DNA from: Candidatus Methylopumilus turicensis
GTDB lineage: Bacteria > Pseudomonadota > Gammaproteobacteria > Burkholderiales > Methylophilaceae
Direction of reading: 5' to 3'
Assembly: GCF_000953015.1 (NCBI RefSeq)
Contig: NZ_LN794158.1
Location: 1,364,001 to 1,428,000 of the forward strand
DNA length: 64,000 nucleotides
Below are positions 9,473-19,703 of the stretch, one piece after another. Within the stretch, counting starts at the first letter, position 1; every line of letters begins with the position of its first letter. The notes under the pieces are model-generated. The model was not told where the DNA came from. It was given only the letters and a program-made list of their open reading frames with translations, and did not search any database. The position numbers were made by a program, and so were the translations under genes.

Positions 9473-10816
9473 CTAGTCGCCAGCAACCGTCATACCTTCA
9501 ATCAGCACTGAGCCAACCTGCTTAGAACCCTGAACTAAAACGTCATTCCCGATCGCGATAATATGCTTAAACATTTCAGCTAGATTTCCTGCGATTGTAA
9601 TTTCTTCAACTGCATGAACAATGACGCCTTTTTCGACCCAGAATCCTGCAGCGCCTCTCGAGTAATCTCCAGTCACCATATTAATGCCATGACCTAGTAA
9701 CTCTGTCACTAACAATCCGGTGTCCATCGCTTTCAGCATCCCATTAAAATCCAAGCTGCCGTGACTCACGATTAAATTGTGGTTACCGCCTGCATTACCT
9801 GTGCTCTGCATCCCCAACTTGCGTGCTGAATAGCTCGATAAGACATAGCCCTGAAGCACGCCATCTTTCACCAAAGTACGTGAATGCGTTGCTACCCCTT
9901 CATTATCAAAAGGACTACTCCCCAAACCTCTTAATAAGTGGGGTTGCTCTTCAATCGTCACTGAAGGCGACATGATTTGCTTACCCAAACTATCCAATAA
10001 AAATGAAGATTTACGATACAAACTTCCACCCGATATCGCGGAAATTAAATGAGAAATCAAACCAGAAGATAGTGAAGCATCAAACATCACAGGCACTTGG
10101 GCTGTTTTAATGCGCTGACTTCCTAATCTTCTTACTGTGCGCTCACCAGCCAAGCGACCAACATACTCAGCACTCTCTAAATCATCGGACGAGCGAGCCG
10201 TACTATACCAATAGTCACGTTGCATGTTGTCTTGGCCGTCATCTGCAATGACAGAGCAACTTAAACTATGTCGCGAGCTTGCATAGCCCGCATTAAAGCC
10301 ATGCGTATTAGCGTAAGCGAACATCCCTTCGTACGTTGAGATAGCGGCGCCTTCTGAATTCGTAATTCGAGCATCCACACTGAGGGCTTCAGCTTCACAA
10401 ACCTTAGCTAATTCAATCGCACTGTCCACCGAAATATCCCACGGATGATGCAAATCTAAATCAGGTATATGCGTTGCCATTAAATCTGCATTAGCTAAAC
10501 CACAAAACTCGTCTTTAGCGGTGTAACGCGCAATATTGCAAGCCGCCGCTACGGTGTCTTGAAGCGCTTGGGGCGAGAGATCGGAAGTGCTCGCATGACC
10601 TTTTTGCTGACCAAAATAAACACTGACCGAAACGCCTTTATCCCGGTTATATTCAATAGTTTCTGTCTCACTCATCCGCACTGAAACATTTTGGCCAAAG
10701 CCTAAGTTGACTTCAGCCTCTGCAGCACTCGCCCCCGCTTCTTTGGCAAGGCGCAAAACCTTTTCGCTCATCTCTTGCAATTGCGCTAATGAATAACTAA
10801 ATCGCGGCTCACTCAT
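9473..10816 (-). CDS. pmbA: PmbA/TldE family metalloprotease subunit
   Basis: TldE partner of the TldD protease, which processes peptides such as microcin precursors and, in some bacteria, assists PQQ-like peptide maturation. The family glycine-rich segments GDYSRGAAGFWVEKG and LGHGINMVTG are near the C-terminus. The ATG at 10,816 gives 447 residues, close to the 450 of Escherichia coli; the longer frame would use TTG. Divergent from yjgA, the usual arrangement. tldD is not in the window. Confidence 0.92.
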   Translation of the reverse strand: MSEPRFSYSLAQLQEMSEKVLRLAKEAGASAAEAEVNLGFGQNVSVRMSETETIEYNRDKGVSVSVYFGQQKGHASTSDLSPQALQDTVAAACNIARYTAKDEFCGLANADLMATHIPDLDLHHPWDISVDSAIELAKVCEAEALSVDARITNSEGAAISTYEGMFAYANTHGFNAGYASSRHSLSCSVIADDGQDNMQRDYWYSTARSSDDLESAEYVGRLAGERTVRRLGSQRIKTAQVPVMFDASLSSGLISHLISAISGGSLYRKSSFLLDSLGKQIMSPSVTIEEQPHLLRGLGSSPFDNEGVATHSRTLVKDGVLQGYVLSSYSARKLGMQSTGNAGGNHNLIVSHGSLDFNGMLKAMDTGLLVTELLGHGINMVTGDYSRGAAGFWVEKGVIVHAVEEITIAGNLAEMFKHIIAIGNDVLVQGSKQVGSVLIEGMTVAGD

Positions 10817-10873
10817 TGGATTTGTACCGTTCTCATTCAAATGAATTTCTAAAAACTGCTATCATATCGCACT

Positions 10874-11446
10874 ATGAGACCTAAAAAGATAGATCCCAAC
10901 GCTGAAGAAGTTGATTTAATCGAACCAATCAGTAAAACCAAACTTAAAGCAGAAGCCGATGCTCAACAAGAGCTTGGCGTAAAGCTTGTTGCTTTGCCTA
11001 ACAGTAAGCTTGCACTTTTGGATTTACCTGAACGATTATTGGATGCAATCAACGAATCTAAGCGCATTACCGCCAATGGCGCTACACGTCGCCAAAAACA
11101 ATATATCGGCAGCTTAATGCGAGAGATTGATGTCGCACCGATTATTGAGCAAATGGAAAAGTGGGAAGGTAAAAATACGGCTGAAAACGCTTACTTTCAC
11201 AACCTAGAACGTTGGCGTACTCGCCTGATTGAAGATGAAAGTGCATTTTCTGAGTTTATCAATCAACATCCAAATATTGATAGTCAACAAGTCCGCACTT
11301 TAATACGCAATGCACGTCGCGAAGCCTCCTTAGCGAAGCCACCTAAAAGTAGCCGGGAGCTGTTTAAGCTCTTGAGAGAAATCACCTCTGGCGGTCAAGA
11401 TTCCTCAAGTGAAGACTTTGGTTATGATGAAAACAAAACCGACTAA
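10874..11446 (+). CDS. yjgA: YjgA/DarP family ribosome-associated protein (DUF615)
   Basis: Member of the DUF615 family, associated with late 50S assembly. It has the conserved RRQKQYIGSLMREID segment (near residues 73-87) and HNLERWRTRLIED near residue 112. The 190 residues are highly charged. It starts 57 bases from the divergent pmbA, a pairing conserved in Beta- and Gammaproteobacteria. Confidence 0.9.
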   Translation: MRPKKIDPNAEEVDLIEPISKTKLKAEADAQQELGVKLVALPNSKLALLDLPERLLDAINESKRITANGATRRQKQYIGSLMREIDVAPIIEQMEKWEGKNTAENAYFHNLERWRTRLIEDESAFSEFINQHPNIDSQQVRTLIRNARREASLAKPPKSSRELFKLLREITSGGQDSSSEDFGYDENKTD

Positions 11447-11462
11447 CATTGAAGTCTAGGGT

Positions 11463-12188
11463 TTAATTCAACGTCATTTTGCTTTCAAGGCGCATTCGAT
11501 TCCTCGTGTAAACCACATCGACTGTTTGACCCGCATATTGCGTCACTGCTTTGGTCAGATCAGCGACCTTTAAAAGGGTGACCTCCCCGATACTCACTAA
11601 AAAGTCATCTTTTGTGATTCCCGCTTTTTCCGCGGCTGAGCCATCTATCACCACCATCACCAGTAAGCCATCAGCGTCATCGTCTTTTTCTGGGACTTTT
11701 ACATGAACACCCATTGATGGCTTAGCAATTTTAGCCCAATAAGATGCGAAGTAAGCATAACTTGCGCCCGCTTCAAGTGGTGCTTGACCCGTCTTTTTAG
11801 CTTCACGTAACTGCTGAATTTTTGCAGTTGCCGAAGGTTTATCAGCGCGCTCACTGTAAACCAACACGACTTCCGCGTGCACTTTTTTAGCTTGCGGCAT
11901 TGCCAAGTCTGGCGCTACATTTCCCGCTTTAAAATCAGAATAGCCAATCAATTCAAATCCACGCTCTTCCATGCGCTGTTTATCGGCAATTTTATCCGTA
12001 CCTGAATAAATTTTTGGCTCCGCATTCGAGACAATTCGTTTTGCATTTGTTGTTTTTGACTCAACATAGGTATTGATGAAAAAGTTTTGATTTGCAACCA
12101 TCTCCTCTAAAGACTTAGCATCCTCAGCTTTTGAGACATTCGCTACAACAAGAAAACTTAACAACATATAGCTTAGTAAACGCATCAT
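11463..12188 (-). CDS. Secreted PDZ-domain protein
   Basis: Function unknown. The ATG at 12,188 follows AAGGAAG and opens a Sec signal peptide (MMRLLSYMLLSFLVVANVSKA). The C-terminal third is a PDZ domain (VIDGSAAEKAGITKDDFLVSIGEV) without any protease domain, so it is likely a periplasmic peptide-binding protein. Converges on yjgA with 16 bases between the stops. The longer GTG start at 12,233 would add a polar extension before the signal and is less likely. Confidence 0.7.
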   Translation of the reverse strand: MMRLLSYMLLSFLVVANVSKAEDAKSLEEMVANQNFFINTYVESKTTNAKRIVSNAEPKIYSGTDKIADKQRMEERGFELIGYSDFKAGNVAPDLAMPQAKKVHAEVVLVYSERADKPSATAKIQQLREAKKTGQAPLEAGASYAYFASYWAKIAKPSMGVHVKVPEKDDDADGLLVMVVIDGSAAEKAGITKDDFLVSIGEVTLLKVADLTKAVTQYAGQTVDVVYTRNRMRLESKMTLN

Positions 12189-12321
12189 ACTTCCTTTATT
12201 ATTTTTACCATTTGAATCACTCAATATAAACACAATAACAGTTTCGACTCATAATATGGGATGATTTCACTTTAAAACCTAATCACTGAAGTCAGACCAA
12301 CCCTGAGTCGAAATAATTCAA

Positions 12322-12906
12322 ATGTCAGCACAAACAATTAAAATTGGTCTTGTTTCAATCAGTGACCGCGCTTCAAAAGGCGTTTATCAAGATCTTGGCT
12401 TGCCACACCTCCAAGACTGGCTTACTAAGACGCTCATCTCACCATGGCAAGCTGAAACGCGGCTTATCCCAGATGAGCAATCCGAAATTGAATGGACACT
12501 TAAACAGTTAGTGGATGAGGCCCAATGTAGCTTGATTTTAACGACGGGTGGTACAGGGCCCGCGATTCGTGATGTCACTCCTGAAGCCACACTTGCTGTC
12601 GCTGATAGAGAAATGCCTGGCTTCGGCGAGCAAATGCGTCAAATCAGTTTAAATTTTGTGCCAACGGCTATTCTTTCTCGCCAGATAGCCGTCATTCGCA
12701 AACAATGTTTAATTATCAACTTACCAGGCCAACCCAAGGCGATTGCCCAAACATTAGAAGGGTTAAAAGATGCCTCAGGCAAACAAACGACGCATGGCAT
12801 TTTTGCTGCGGTGCCTTATTGTCTTGATCTGATTGGTGGACCTTACATTGAAACTCATCCAGAGTTCGTTCAAGCCTTTAGACCGAAATCCGCTACTAAC
12901 AAATAA
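12322..12906 (+). CDS. mog: Molybdopterin adenylyltransferase
   Basis: Adenylates molybdopterin before metal insertion. The MPT-binding signature TTGGTGPAIRDVTPEAT lies near residues 74-90, with an early LVSISDRASKGVYQD start typical of MogA. It has 194 residues. No other molybdenum cofactor gene is in the window. It precedes a MAPEG gene by 15 bases. Confidence 0.93.
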   Translation: MSAQTIKIGLVSISDRASKGVYQDLGLPHLQDWLTKTLISPWQAETRLIPDEQSEIEWTLKQLVDEAQCSLILTTGGTGPAIRDVTPEATLAVADREMPGFGEQMRQISLNFVPTAILSRQIAVIRKQCLIINLPGQPKAIAQTLEGLKDASGKQTTHGIFAAVPYCLDLIGGPYIETHPEFVQAFRPKSATNK

Positions 12907-12921
12907 CTCATTGAGACGGCC

Positions 12922-13320
12922 ATGCAACTTCATATAACATCCTACTACGCAGCTGTGTTAGCACTTCTGTTTATCTTGCTCTCAATCAAAACGATTAAAA
13001 CAAGACGCCAACATAAAGTAGCGATTGGTGATGGCGGTGAAAAAAGCATATTGCGAGCATCAAGAGTCCATGCCAATTTTGCAGAATATGTTCCATTGAC
13101 TATCCTGCTTATTGGGATGTTAGAAATGCAGGGCTTCACAACACTCATCATTCATAGCCTTGGTATTTTGCTGGTCTTAGCACGCGTCGCTCATGCTTAT
13201 GGGGTCAGTCAAACTAACGAGAATTTTAAATTTCGAATCTTTGGCACCGCCACCACAATCAATATCATCGCGATTTGTGCATTGTTGCTGCTGACTAAAT
13301 CTTTCTTTCAGCCGTTTTAA
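12922..13320 (+). CDS. MAPEG family membrane protein
   Basis: Small integral membrane protein of the eicosanoid/glutathione metabolism superfamily. Four hydrophobic helices are visible, and the family motif RASRVHANFAEYVPL sits near residues 45-59. It has 132 residues. In bacteria these are usually annotated as glutathione-transferase-like membrane proteins of unknown substrate. It lies 15 bases behind mog and 15 before thiL, so it could share their transcript. Confidence 0.8.
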   Translation: MQLHITSYYAAVLALLFILLSIKTIKTRRQHKVAIGDGGEKSILRASRVHANFAEYVPLTILLIGMLEMQGFTTLIIHSLGILLVLARVAHAYGVSQTNENFKFRIFGTATTINIIAICALLLLTKSFFQPF

Positions 13321-13335
13321 TGCGAGCGTTAACTT

Positions 13336-14298
13336 ATGCTTTCTGAATTTGATCTCATCAAAAAATACTTTACTAAACCAGGCCAAAATATCGACTTGGG
13401 CGTGGGGGATGATGCCGCACTTATTCAAATCAGCGCTGGCCATCAACTTGCTATTTCATCTGACATGCTTGTGGCAGGCACTCATTTTTTAGAGGATTGC
13501 CCAGCTTACTTTATAGGCTGGAAATCACTCGCTGTTAATATTTCAGACATGGCCGCCATGGGGGCTATACCAAAGTGGGCAACACTTGCAATTGCGTTGC
13601 CCAACATCGATGAAACTTGGCTGAGTGAGTTTTCACGGGGATTTTTTGCTTGTGCTGATGAATTTAGTGTCAGTCTGATTGGTGGCGACACCACGCGTGG
13701 CCCGCTCAACATTAGCGTCCAAATCATGGGCGAAGTACCCTTAGGCAAAGCCTTACGACGAGATGGCGCAAAAGCGGGCGATGAGGTCTGGGTCTCTGGC
13801 ACATTAGGCAACGCGGCATTGGGTTTAGCAGAACTACAAAACAAGCTCATAGACAATGTTTTATCCATCAGTGAAAAACAAACTTGCATTCATGCATTAC
13901 AAGCGCCTCAGCCAAGGGTGACGCTAGGATTGGCTTTGAGAGGTGCGGCCAATAGTGCAATTGATATATCCGACGGTTTATTAGCCGATTTAGGGCATAT
14001 TTTAGAACGCTCAAATTTAGGCGCAGATCTATACTGGGAGGATATTCCGCACGTCAATCTTAGCCAAAAATTAGATACTGCAACGCTGCAAAGCCTCAGC
14101 CTAGCTGGCGGCGATGATTATGAGTTATGCTTTACCGCGCCCGTAACCCAACATGATGCAATTTTAGCCATTGGGGAAAAATTAAATTTAAAACTTTCTA
14201 CCATTGGCGTAACGACTAAAGAGACCAAGATCAATCTTTATGATAAAAATCGCCAACTCATCGAACTAAAAAGGACGGGCTATGACCACTTCGGTTAA
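13336..14298 (+). CDS. thiL: Thiamine-monophosphate kinase
   Basis: Makes thiamine pyrophosphate from thiamine monophosphate. The N-terminal MLSEFDLIKKYF and the metal and ATP-binding GVGDDAALI and SSDMLVAGTHF are diagnostic, as are GGDTTRGP and AIDISDGLLADL. It has 320 residues. The last 17 bases overlap pgpA, so the pair is coupled. Confidence 0.95.
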   Translation: MLSEFDLIKKYFTKPGQNIDLGVGDDAALIQISAGHQLAISSDMLVAGTHFLEDCPAYFIGWKSLAVNISDMAAMGAIPKWATLAIALPNIDETWLSEFSRGFFACADEFSVSLIGGDTTRGPLNISVQIMGEVPLGKALRRDGAKAGDEVWVSGTLGNAALGLAELQNKLIDNVLSISEKQTCIHALQAPQPRVTLGLALRGAANSAIDISDGLLADLGHILERSNLGADLYWEDIPHVNLSQKLDTATLQSLSLAGGDDYELCFTAPVTQHDAILAIGEKLNLKLSTIGVTTKETKINLYDKNRQLIELKRTGYDHFG

Positions 14299-14782
14299 AG
14301 CCACCATACCAAGCCTGCAGTTTTTACTTCGTCACCCGAGCCACTTTGTTGCCTTGGGTTTTGGCAGCGGGCTATCACCAAAAGCACCGGGCAGTATCGG
14401 CACGATTATTGGCTTACCTCTGTTTTGGATGCTCACTTTCACGCCCGAGCCAACACACTGCATCACCCTCGCCGTTTTATTTTTAGTTGGCATTCCGCTC
14501 TGCACCAAGACTGGCAATGCCTTAGGCGTATCAGACCACGGCAGTATTGTGTGGGATGAAATTGTCGCCATAATGCTAGTACTAGAATTCACGCCGGCAA
14601 GTCCTTTATGGTGGGGCATCGCGTTTGTGTTGTTTCGCTTATTCGACATTTGGAAACCTGCGCCTATTCGTCACTGCGATGCGAGACTAAAAGGTGGATT
14701 TGGCGTGATGTTTGACGACCTGCTCGCTGCCATTTATGCAATTATTAGCCTAAAAGTATTGTTATGTTTAGCCCTGAATTAA
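14282..14782 (+). CDS. pgpA: Phosphatidylglycerophosphatase A
   Basis: Dephosphorylates phosphatidylglycerophosphate at the inner membrane. The segment GFGSGLSPKAPGSIGTIIGLPL near residue 27 is the family active-site loop, followed by hydrophobic helices and the conserved DHGSIVWDEIVA. It has 166 residues. It overlaps thiL at its start and pncC at its end (19 bases), a tight three-gene unit. Confidence 0.93.
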   Translation: MTTSVKATIPSLQFLLRHPSHFVALGFGSGLSPKAPGSIGTIIGLPLFWMLTFTPEPTHCITLAVLFLVGIPLCTKTGNALGVSDHGSIVWDEIVAIMLVLEFTPASPLWWGIAFVLFRLFDIWKPAPIRHCDARLKGGFGVMFDDLLAAIYAIISLKVLLCLALN

Positions 14783-15261
14783 AAGCACTATCTCAAGAAA
14801 TAGGTAAACTACTACTCGCTAAAAAGCATGTACTTACCTTAGCGGAATCCTGCACTGGTGGGCTAATTTCAGCCCTTATCACCAATATCGCAGGCAGCTC
14901 AGCTTGGTTTGATAGTGGATTGGTCACTTATAGCAATCAAGCCAAGCAGGATTTACTCAAAGTGAAAGAAACTACACTCACGCAACACGGCGCAGTGAGC
15001 GAACAAGCCGCAATTGAAATGGCGATTGGCGCACTTCAGCAAGGCAGGGCCAATATTGCTGCAAGCGTGACAGGGATCGCAGGGCCAGAGGGAGGCTCTT
15101 CCACAAAACCTGTCGGCACAGTTTGCTTTGCTTGGGCTAGCAACGACTTGCCTTCCATTAGCAAAACTTACTTATTCCAAGGCAATAGAGAGCAAATTCG
15201 CGAGCAATCCACCATCGCATTGCTTATTGGACTCAAAGACTTTCTCAACCAACAGAGTTAA
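14764..15261 (+). CDS. pncC: Nicotinamide-nucleotide amidase (CinA C-terminal domain)
   Basis: Deamidates NMN in pyridine nucleotide recycling. It contains only the CinA C-terminal domain: LAESCTGGLISALITNIAGSS near residues 26-46, then GVSEQAA-type and SVTGIAGPEGGS motifs. It has 165 residues, the usual stand-alone length. It overlaps pgpA by 19 bases. recA follows after a 243-base gap, as in many Proteobacteria. Confidence 0.92.
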   Translation: MFSPELKALSQEIGKLLLAKKHVLTLAESCTGGLISALITNIAGSSAWFDSGLVTYSNQAKQDLLKVKETTLTQHGAVSEQAAIEMAIGALQQGRANIAASVTGIAGPEGGSSTKPVGTVCFAWASNDLPSISKTYLFQGNREQIREQSTIALLIGLKDFLNQQS

Positions 15262-15295
15262 AAATCAACCCCTCCATATTATCTTCAATTAATAG

Positions 15296-15309
15296 TGTAC
15301 GTTCGTACA
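15296..15309. promoter_or_regulatory. LexA-type SOS box upstream of recA
   Basis: TGTACGTTCGTACA, which fits the proteobacterial TGT-N8-ACA LexA core. The identical 14-mer, plus two more bases, occurs before umuD at 30,079-30,092. It lies about 196 bases ahead of the recA start, so the recA transcript has a long leader or a second promoter. Confidence 0.75.
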
Positions 15310-15504
15310 ATGGTTTGCTAAAATCAAAAAACCAACGCTAAAAAACCCTTCAAAATAACTAATCAACGGCAATTAGTCCTAGTCTTAGCCTTACTTTTAG
15401 GCCTAATTTGTGGAATAATTACATTCTTGATTTGAAGACTTTTTTAGCACTTTTATGGCGTAAACAAAGCCTTAATCAATAAAGAGAAAAAACCAGAGGA
15501 CGAC

Positions 15505-16542
15505 ATGGACGACAACAAAAGCAAAGCACTGGCAGCAGCACTTTCGCAAATCGAAAAGCAGTTCGGCAAAGGCTCAATCATGCGCTTGGGCGACACAGAA
15601 GTCGCAGAAGACATACAGGCGGTTTCAACAGGCTCATTGGGCCTAGATATCGCACTAGGCATTGGCGGCTTACCTCGCGGACGTGTCATTGAAATTTACG
15701 GCCCTGAATCTTCTGGCAAAACAACTCTCACACTATCTGTCATTGCACAGATGCAGAAAATGGGCGGAACAGCCGCATTTATTGATGCTGAGCACGCACT
15801 CGATCCACAATATGCACAAAAACTAGGGGTCAATGTTGGCGAGCTTTTAATTTCCCAACCTGACACAGGTGAGCAAGCCTTAGAAATTGCCGATATGTTG
15901 GTACGTTCAGGCTCAGTTGACATTGTGGTGGTCGATTCTGTAGCCGCACTGGTTCCGAAAGCGGAAATCGAAGGTGAAATGGGCGACTCGCACATGGGCT
16001 TACAAGCGCGCTTAATGAGCCAAGCATTACGAAAACTTACTGGCAACATCAAGCGCACCAACACCATGGTCATCTTCATTAACCAAATCCGAATGAAGAT
16101 TGGCGTGATGTTCGGCAATCCTGAAACAACAACTGGTGGTAACGCACTTAAATTTTACGCATCCGTTCGCTTAGATATTCGCCGTACAGGGGCCATCAAA
16201 CGAGGTGACGAAGTCATCGGATCTGAAACCCGCGTAAAAATTGTGAAGAACAAAGTTGCCCCGCCATTCAAACAAGCTGAGTTTGATATCTTGTACGGTG
16301 AAGGTATTTCACGCGAAGGCGAGATTTTAGAGTTAGGATCAGATCTTAAAATCGTTGAAAAAGCAGGCGCTTGGTATAGCTATAACGGCGAGAAGATTGG
16401 CCAAGGCAAAGACAACTCACGTGAGTACTTAAAAGAACATCCGGAAGTGGCGGATGAAATTGATGCGAAGATTCGTGCAAACGCAAAAGGCAATTTAGAT
16501 GCGATCGTGAAAACGATTGGCCCTGATGACGCTGCAGACTAA
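15505..16542 (+). CDS. recA: Recombinase A
   Basis: DNA strand exchange and LexA/UmuD coprotease. The Walker A is GPESSGKTT at residues 66-74; later come [31 protein letters not shown] (L2 loop) and an acidic C-terminus. It has 345 residues. The ribosome site is AGAGGACGAC just before the ATG. An SOS box lies upstream at 15,296. recX overlaps its end in another frame. Confidence 0.98.
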   Translation: MDDNKSKALAAALSQIEKQFGKGSIMRLGDTEVAEDIQAVSTGSLGLDIALGIGGLPRGRVIEIYGPESSGKTTLTLSVIAQMQKMGGTAAFIDAEHALDPQYAQKLGVNVGELLISQPDTGEQALEIADMLVRSGSVDIVVVDSVAALVPKAEIEGEMGDSHMGLQARLMSQALRKLTGNIKRTNTMVIFINQIRMKIGVMFGNPETTTGGNALKFYASVRLDIRRTGAIKRGDEVIGSETRVKIVKNKVAPPFKQAEFDILYGEGISREGEILELGSDLKIVEKAGAWYSYNGEKIGQGKDNSREYLKEHPEVADEIDAKIRANAKGNLDAIVKTIGPDDAAD

Positions 16543-17011
16543 AGGTAAAAAAAAGCCGCAAGTTTCGTTGCGTCAGCGTGCACTAGATTATTTAGCTAAA
16601 CGCGAATACAGCGTTGCGGAACTTGCAAAGAAATTGAACACTGTCGCTAGACAATATGAGTTAGATACAGAAGTTATCCCCGAAATATTAGCGGATTTCA
16701 ATAAACGAAATTGGGTATCGGATACTCGATTTACCGAGCAGATTTTACATGCACGCAAATCAAAATTTGGTTGTGCACGCATTGCAAATGAACTGAGAGA
16801 AAAAGGCGTCTCTGATGAACTTATTTTCGAAGCGGTGCAAGATATAAAAGAAAACGAACTGGTGAATGCGAAAGCTGTGTGGCGGAAAAAATACGATGCA
16901 CCGCCAAGTTCAAGAGAAGAATGGGCAAAACAAGCGCGGTTTTTACAAAGCCGCGGCTTTGGTTTTGAGATAATCAAAAAAGTCATTAACGAGCAAAAAG
17001 ACGATATTTAG
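16526..17011 (+). CDS. recX: Regulatory protein RecX
   Basis: Inhibits RecA filament growth. Three-helix tandem repeats are seen, with [20 protein letters not shown] at the N-terminus, [16 protein letters not shown] in the middle and [15 protein letters not shown] near the end. The ATG at 16,526 lies inside the recA 3' end (17-base overlap), giving 161 residues. The overlap couples it to recA. Confidence 0.92.
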   Translation: MTLQTKGKKKPQVSLRQRALDYLAKREYSVAELAKKLNTVARQYELDTEVIPEILADFNKRNWVSDTRFTEQILHARKSKFGCARIANELREKGVSDELIFEAVQDIKENELVNAKAVWRKKYDAPPSSREEWAKQARFLQSRGFGFEIIKKVINEQKDDI

Positions 17012-17048
17012 CAGGGCCGTCACCAAAGAAAATAAATAGGCTAATTGA

Positions 17049-19685
17049 ATGAGTAAAACAGTATCTGTTAGAGAAATCAGACAACAATTCTTAGACTTTT
17101 TTGCGTCTAAAGGTCACCAAGTGGTGGCCTCTAGCTCATTGGTGCCGCACGGCGATCCTACTCTGCTCTTCACTAACGCAGGGATGAACCAATTTAAAGA
17201 TGTATTTTTAGGCTTTGATAAACGTCCATACACACGTGCAACCACCAGCCAAAAATGTGTACGTGCTGGCGGCAAACACAACGACTTAGAAAACGTTGGC
17301 TACACAGCCCGCCACCACACATTCTTTGAAATGCTAGGCAATTTCAGCTTTGGCGATTACTTCAAACGCGATGCTATCAAATACGCATGGGAATTATTGA
17401 CCGAAGTTTACAAGCTTCCTAAAGACAAACTCACCGTCACTGTTTACGCAGAAGATGACGAAGCTTACGACATTTGGGCAAAAGAAATCGGTGTGCCAAC
17501 TGAGCGCATTATCCGCATTGGCGACAACAAGGGCGCTCGTTACGCATCAGACAATTTCTGGATGATGGGCGACACCGGTCCCTGCGGTCCATGTACTGAA
17601 ATATTCTACGACCACGGCGAACACATTTGGGGTGGCCCTCCAGGCAGTCCAGATGAAGATGGCGACCGTTTCATCGAAATCTGGAACAACGTGTTCATGC
17701 AATTCAATCGTGACGAAGCTGGCGTGATGCATCCACTTCCGAAACCTTCTGTTGATACAGGCATGGGTTTAGAGCGTATTTCAGCAGTACTTCAACATGT
17801 ACATGCGAACTATGAAATCGACTTATTCCAAACGCTCATCAAAGCTGCAGCACGCGAAACCAAAACAACGGATTTAGATAATCCATCACTTAAAGTATTG
17901 GCTGACCACATCCGCGCGTGTAGCTTCTTAATTGCCGATGGCGTGATTCCTGGCAATGAAGGCCGTGGCTATGTGCTTCGTCGGATTATCCGTCGCGCAA
18001 TACGTCACGGCTACAAACTTGGCGCCCGCGCTGCATTCTTCCATAAAGTGTTGCCGGATTTAGTAGCTGAAATGGGCGAAGCCTATCCAGAACTCTCAAG
18101 TGCGCAAACACGCGTATCTGAAGTACTCAAACAAGAAGAAGATCGATTCTTTGAAACCATTGAGAATGGCATGGCGATTTTAGAAGCAGAATTGTCTGAA
18201 ATGGCAAAAGCAGGTAATACAACATTTAACGGCGAAACCGCATTCAAATTGCACGACACTTACGGCTTCCCACTGGACCTAACAGCAGACGTTTGCCGTG
18301 AGAGAGATGTGAGTGTAGATTCAGCTGCTTTTGATACTGCGATGTCACGCCAAAAAGAACAAGCCCGCTCTGCTGGTAAATTCAAAATGGCCACCAACGT
18401 TGAATATGATGGCGCATCGACCAACTTCCGTGGCTACGATGAACTCTCAACAGAAGCCAAAGTGCTTGCCTTATACAAAGACGGTTCAGCGGTCAATGCG
18501 CTGAATGAAGGCGATTTAGGCATTGTGGTTTTAGATAACACGCCTTTCTACGCCGAATCAGGCGGTCAAATTGGTGACTGTGGCGATTTAAAATCAAACG
18601 ATGGCATTTTCACTGTTGAAGATACCCTCAAAATTCAAGCTAACGTATTCGGCCATCACGGCGTCCTCACTACAGGCAAGCTAGCAGTAGGCGACACCCT
18701 TCAAGCCCGCGTGAACACAAACGCTAGAGCAAGCACCATGCGCAACCACTCAGCAACGCACTTAATGCACAAAGCATTGCGCGAAGTACTAGGCGAACAT
18801 GTGCAACAAAAGGGCTCCTTAGTTGATACAGAAAAAACGCGCTTTGACTTTGTTCACAACGCCCCAATGACAGACGACGAAATTAGCCAAGTTGAAAATA
18901 TCGTCAACACTGAAGTCCTTGCTAACGCAGCAACGCAAGCCCGCGTGATGGATATTGAATCCGCACAAAAAACTGGTGCCATGATGTTGTTTGGCGAAAA
19001 ATATGGCGATGAAGTACGCGTATTAGACATCGGCTCATCACGTGAACTTTGCGGCGGCACACACGTAAGCCGCACAGGGGATATTGGTCTCTTTAAAATC
19101 ACTGCTGAAAGTGGCGTAGCCGCTGGTGTACGTCGTCTAGAAGCAACCACAGGTGCGAATGCACTTAAATTAGTGCAAAACCAACAAGCACTGCTGAGCC
19201 ATATTGCCAGCGAACTAAAATCACCAGCGCATGAACTAGGCACAAAAATCTCGCAATTACTTGATTCACAAAAATCACTTGAGAAAGAACTTGCGCGCTT
19301 AAAATCTAAATTAGCCTCATCTCAAGGCGACGACCTTGCAGATCAAGCACTCGAGATTAACGGCGTTAAGGTACTTGCAGCAATACTAGAAGGCGCTGAT
19401 GCGAATGCCTTGCGTGAGACCATGGATAAGCTTAAAGATAAGCTAAAATCTGCGGCAATCGTGTTGGCAAGCGTGAGTGACGGCAAAGTCAGCCTTGCAG
19501 CAGGCGTCACACCGGATGTCATCATAAAACTAAAAGCTGGCGACTTGGTCAACCATGTGGCGAGCCAAGTAGGCGGCAAAGGTGGCGGCAAGCCAGATAT
19601 GGCAATGGCTGGCGGCACAGACCCTAGTCAACTACCTCAAGCACTTGCAAGCGTGCAAGCGTGGGTTCAACAAAAACTTAATTAA
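17049..19685 (+). CDS. alaS: Alanyl-tRNA synthetase
   Basis: Charges tRNA-Ala. The class II core includes [15 protein letters not shown], the motif 2 region, [15 protein letters not shown] and [12 protein letters not shown]. The editing domain has [12 protein letters not shown] and [15 protein letters not shown], and the C-Ala domain ends [16 protein letters not shown]. It has 878 residues, full length. It follows recX by 37 bases, the classical recA-recX-alaS order. Confidence 0.98.
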   Translation: MSKTVSVREIRQQFLDFFASKGHQVVASSSLVPHGDPTLLFTNAGMNQFKDVFLGFDKRPYTRATTSQKCVRAGGKHNDLENVGYTARHHTFFEMLGNFSFGDYFKRDAIKYAWELLTEVYKLPKDKLTVTVYAEDDEAYDIWAKEIGVPTERIIRIGDNKGARYASDNFWMMGDTGPCGPCTEIFYDHGEHIWGGPPGSPDEDGDRFIEIWNNVFMQFNRDEAGVMHPLPKPSVDTGMGLERISAVLQHVHANYEIDLFQTLIKAAARETKTTDLDNPSLKVLADHIRACSFLIADGVIPGNEGRGYVLRRIIRRAIRHGYKLGARAAFFHKVLPDLVAEMGEAYPELSSAQTRVSEVLKQEEDRFFETIENGMAILEAELSEMAKAGNTTFNGETAFKLHDTYGFPLDLTADVCRERDVSVDSAAFDTAMSRQKEQARSAGKFKMATNVEYDGASTNFRGYDELSTEAKVLALYKDGSAVNALNEGDLGIVVLDNTPFYAESGGQIGDCGDLKSNDGIFTVEDTLKIQANVFGHHGVLTTGKLAVGDTLQARVNTNARASTMRNHSATHLMHKALREVLGEHVQQKGSLVDTEKTRFDFVHNAPMTDDEISQVENIVNTEVLANAATQARVMDIESAQKTGAMMLFGEKYGDEVRVLDIGSSRELCGGTHVSRTGDIGLFKITAESGVAAGVRRLEATTGANALKLVQNQQALLSHIASELKSPAHELGTKISQLLDSQKSLEKELARLKSKLASSQGDDLADQALEINGVKVLAAILEGADANALRETMDKLKDKLKSAAIVLASVSDGKVSLAAGVTPDVIIKLKAGDLVNHVASQVGGKGGGKPDMAMAGGTDPSQLPQALASVQAWVQQKLN

Positions 19686-19703
19686 CCTTAAACAGTAAAT
19701 ATT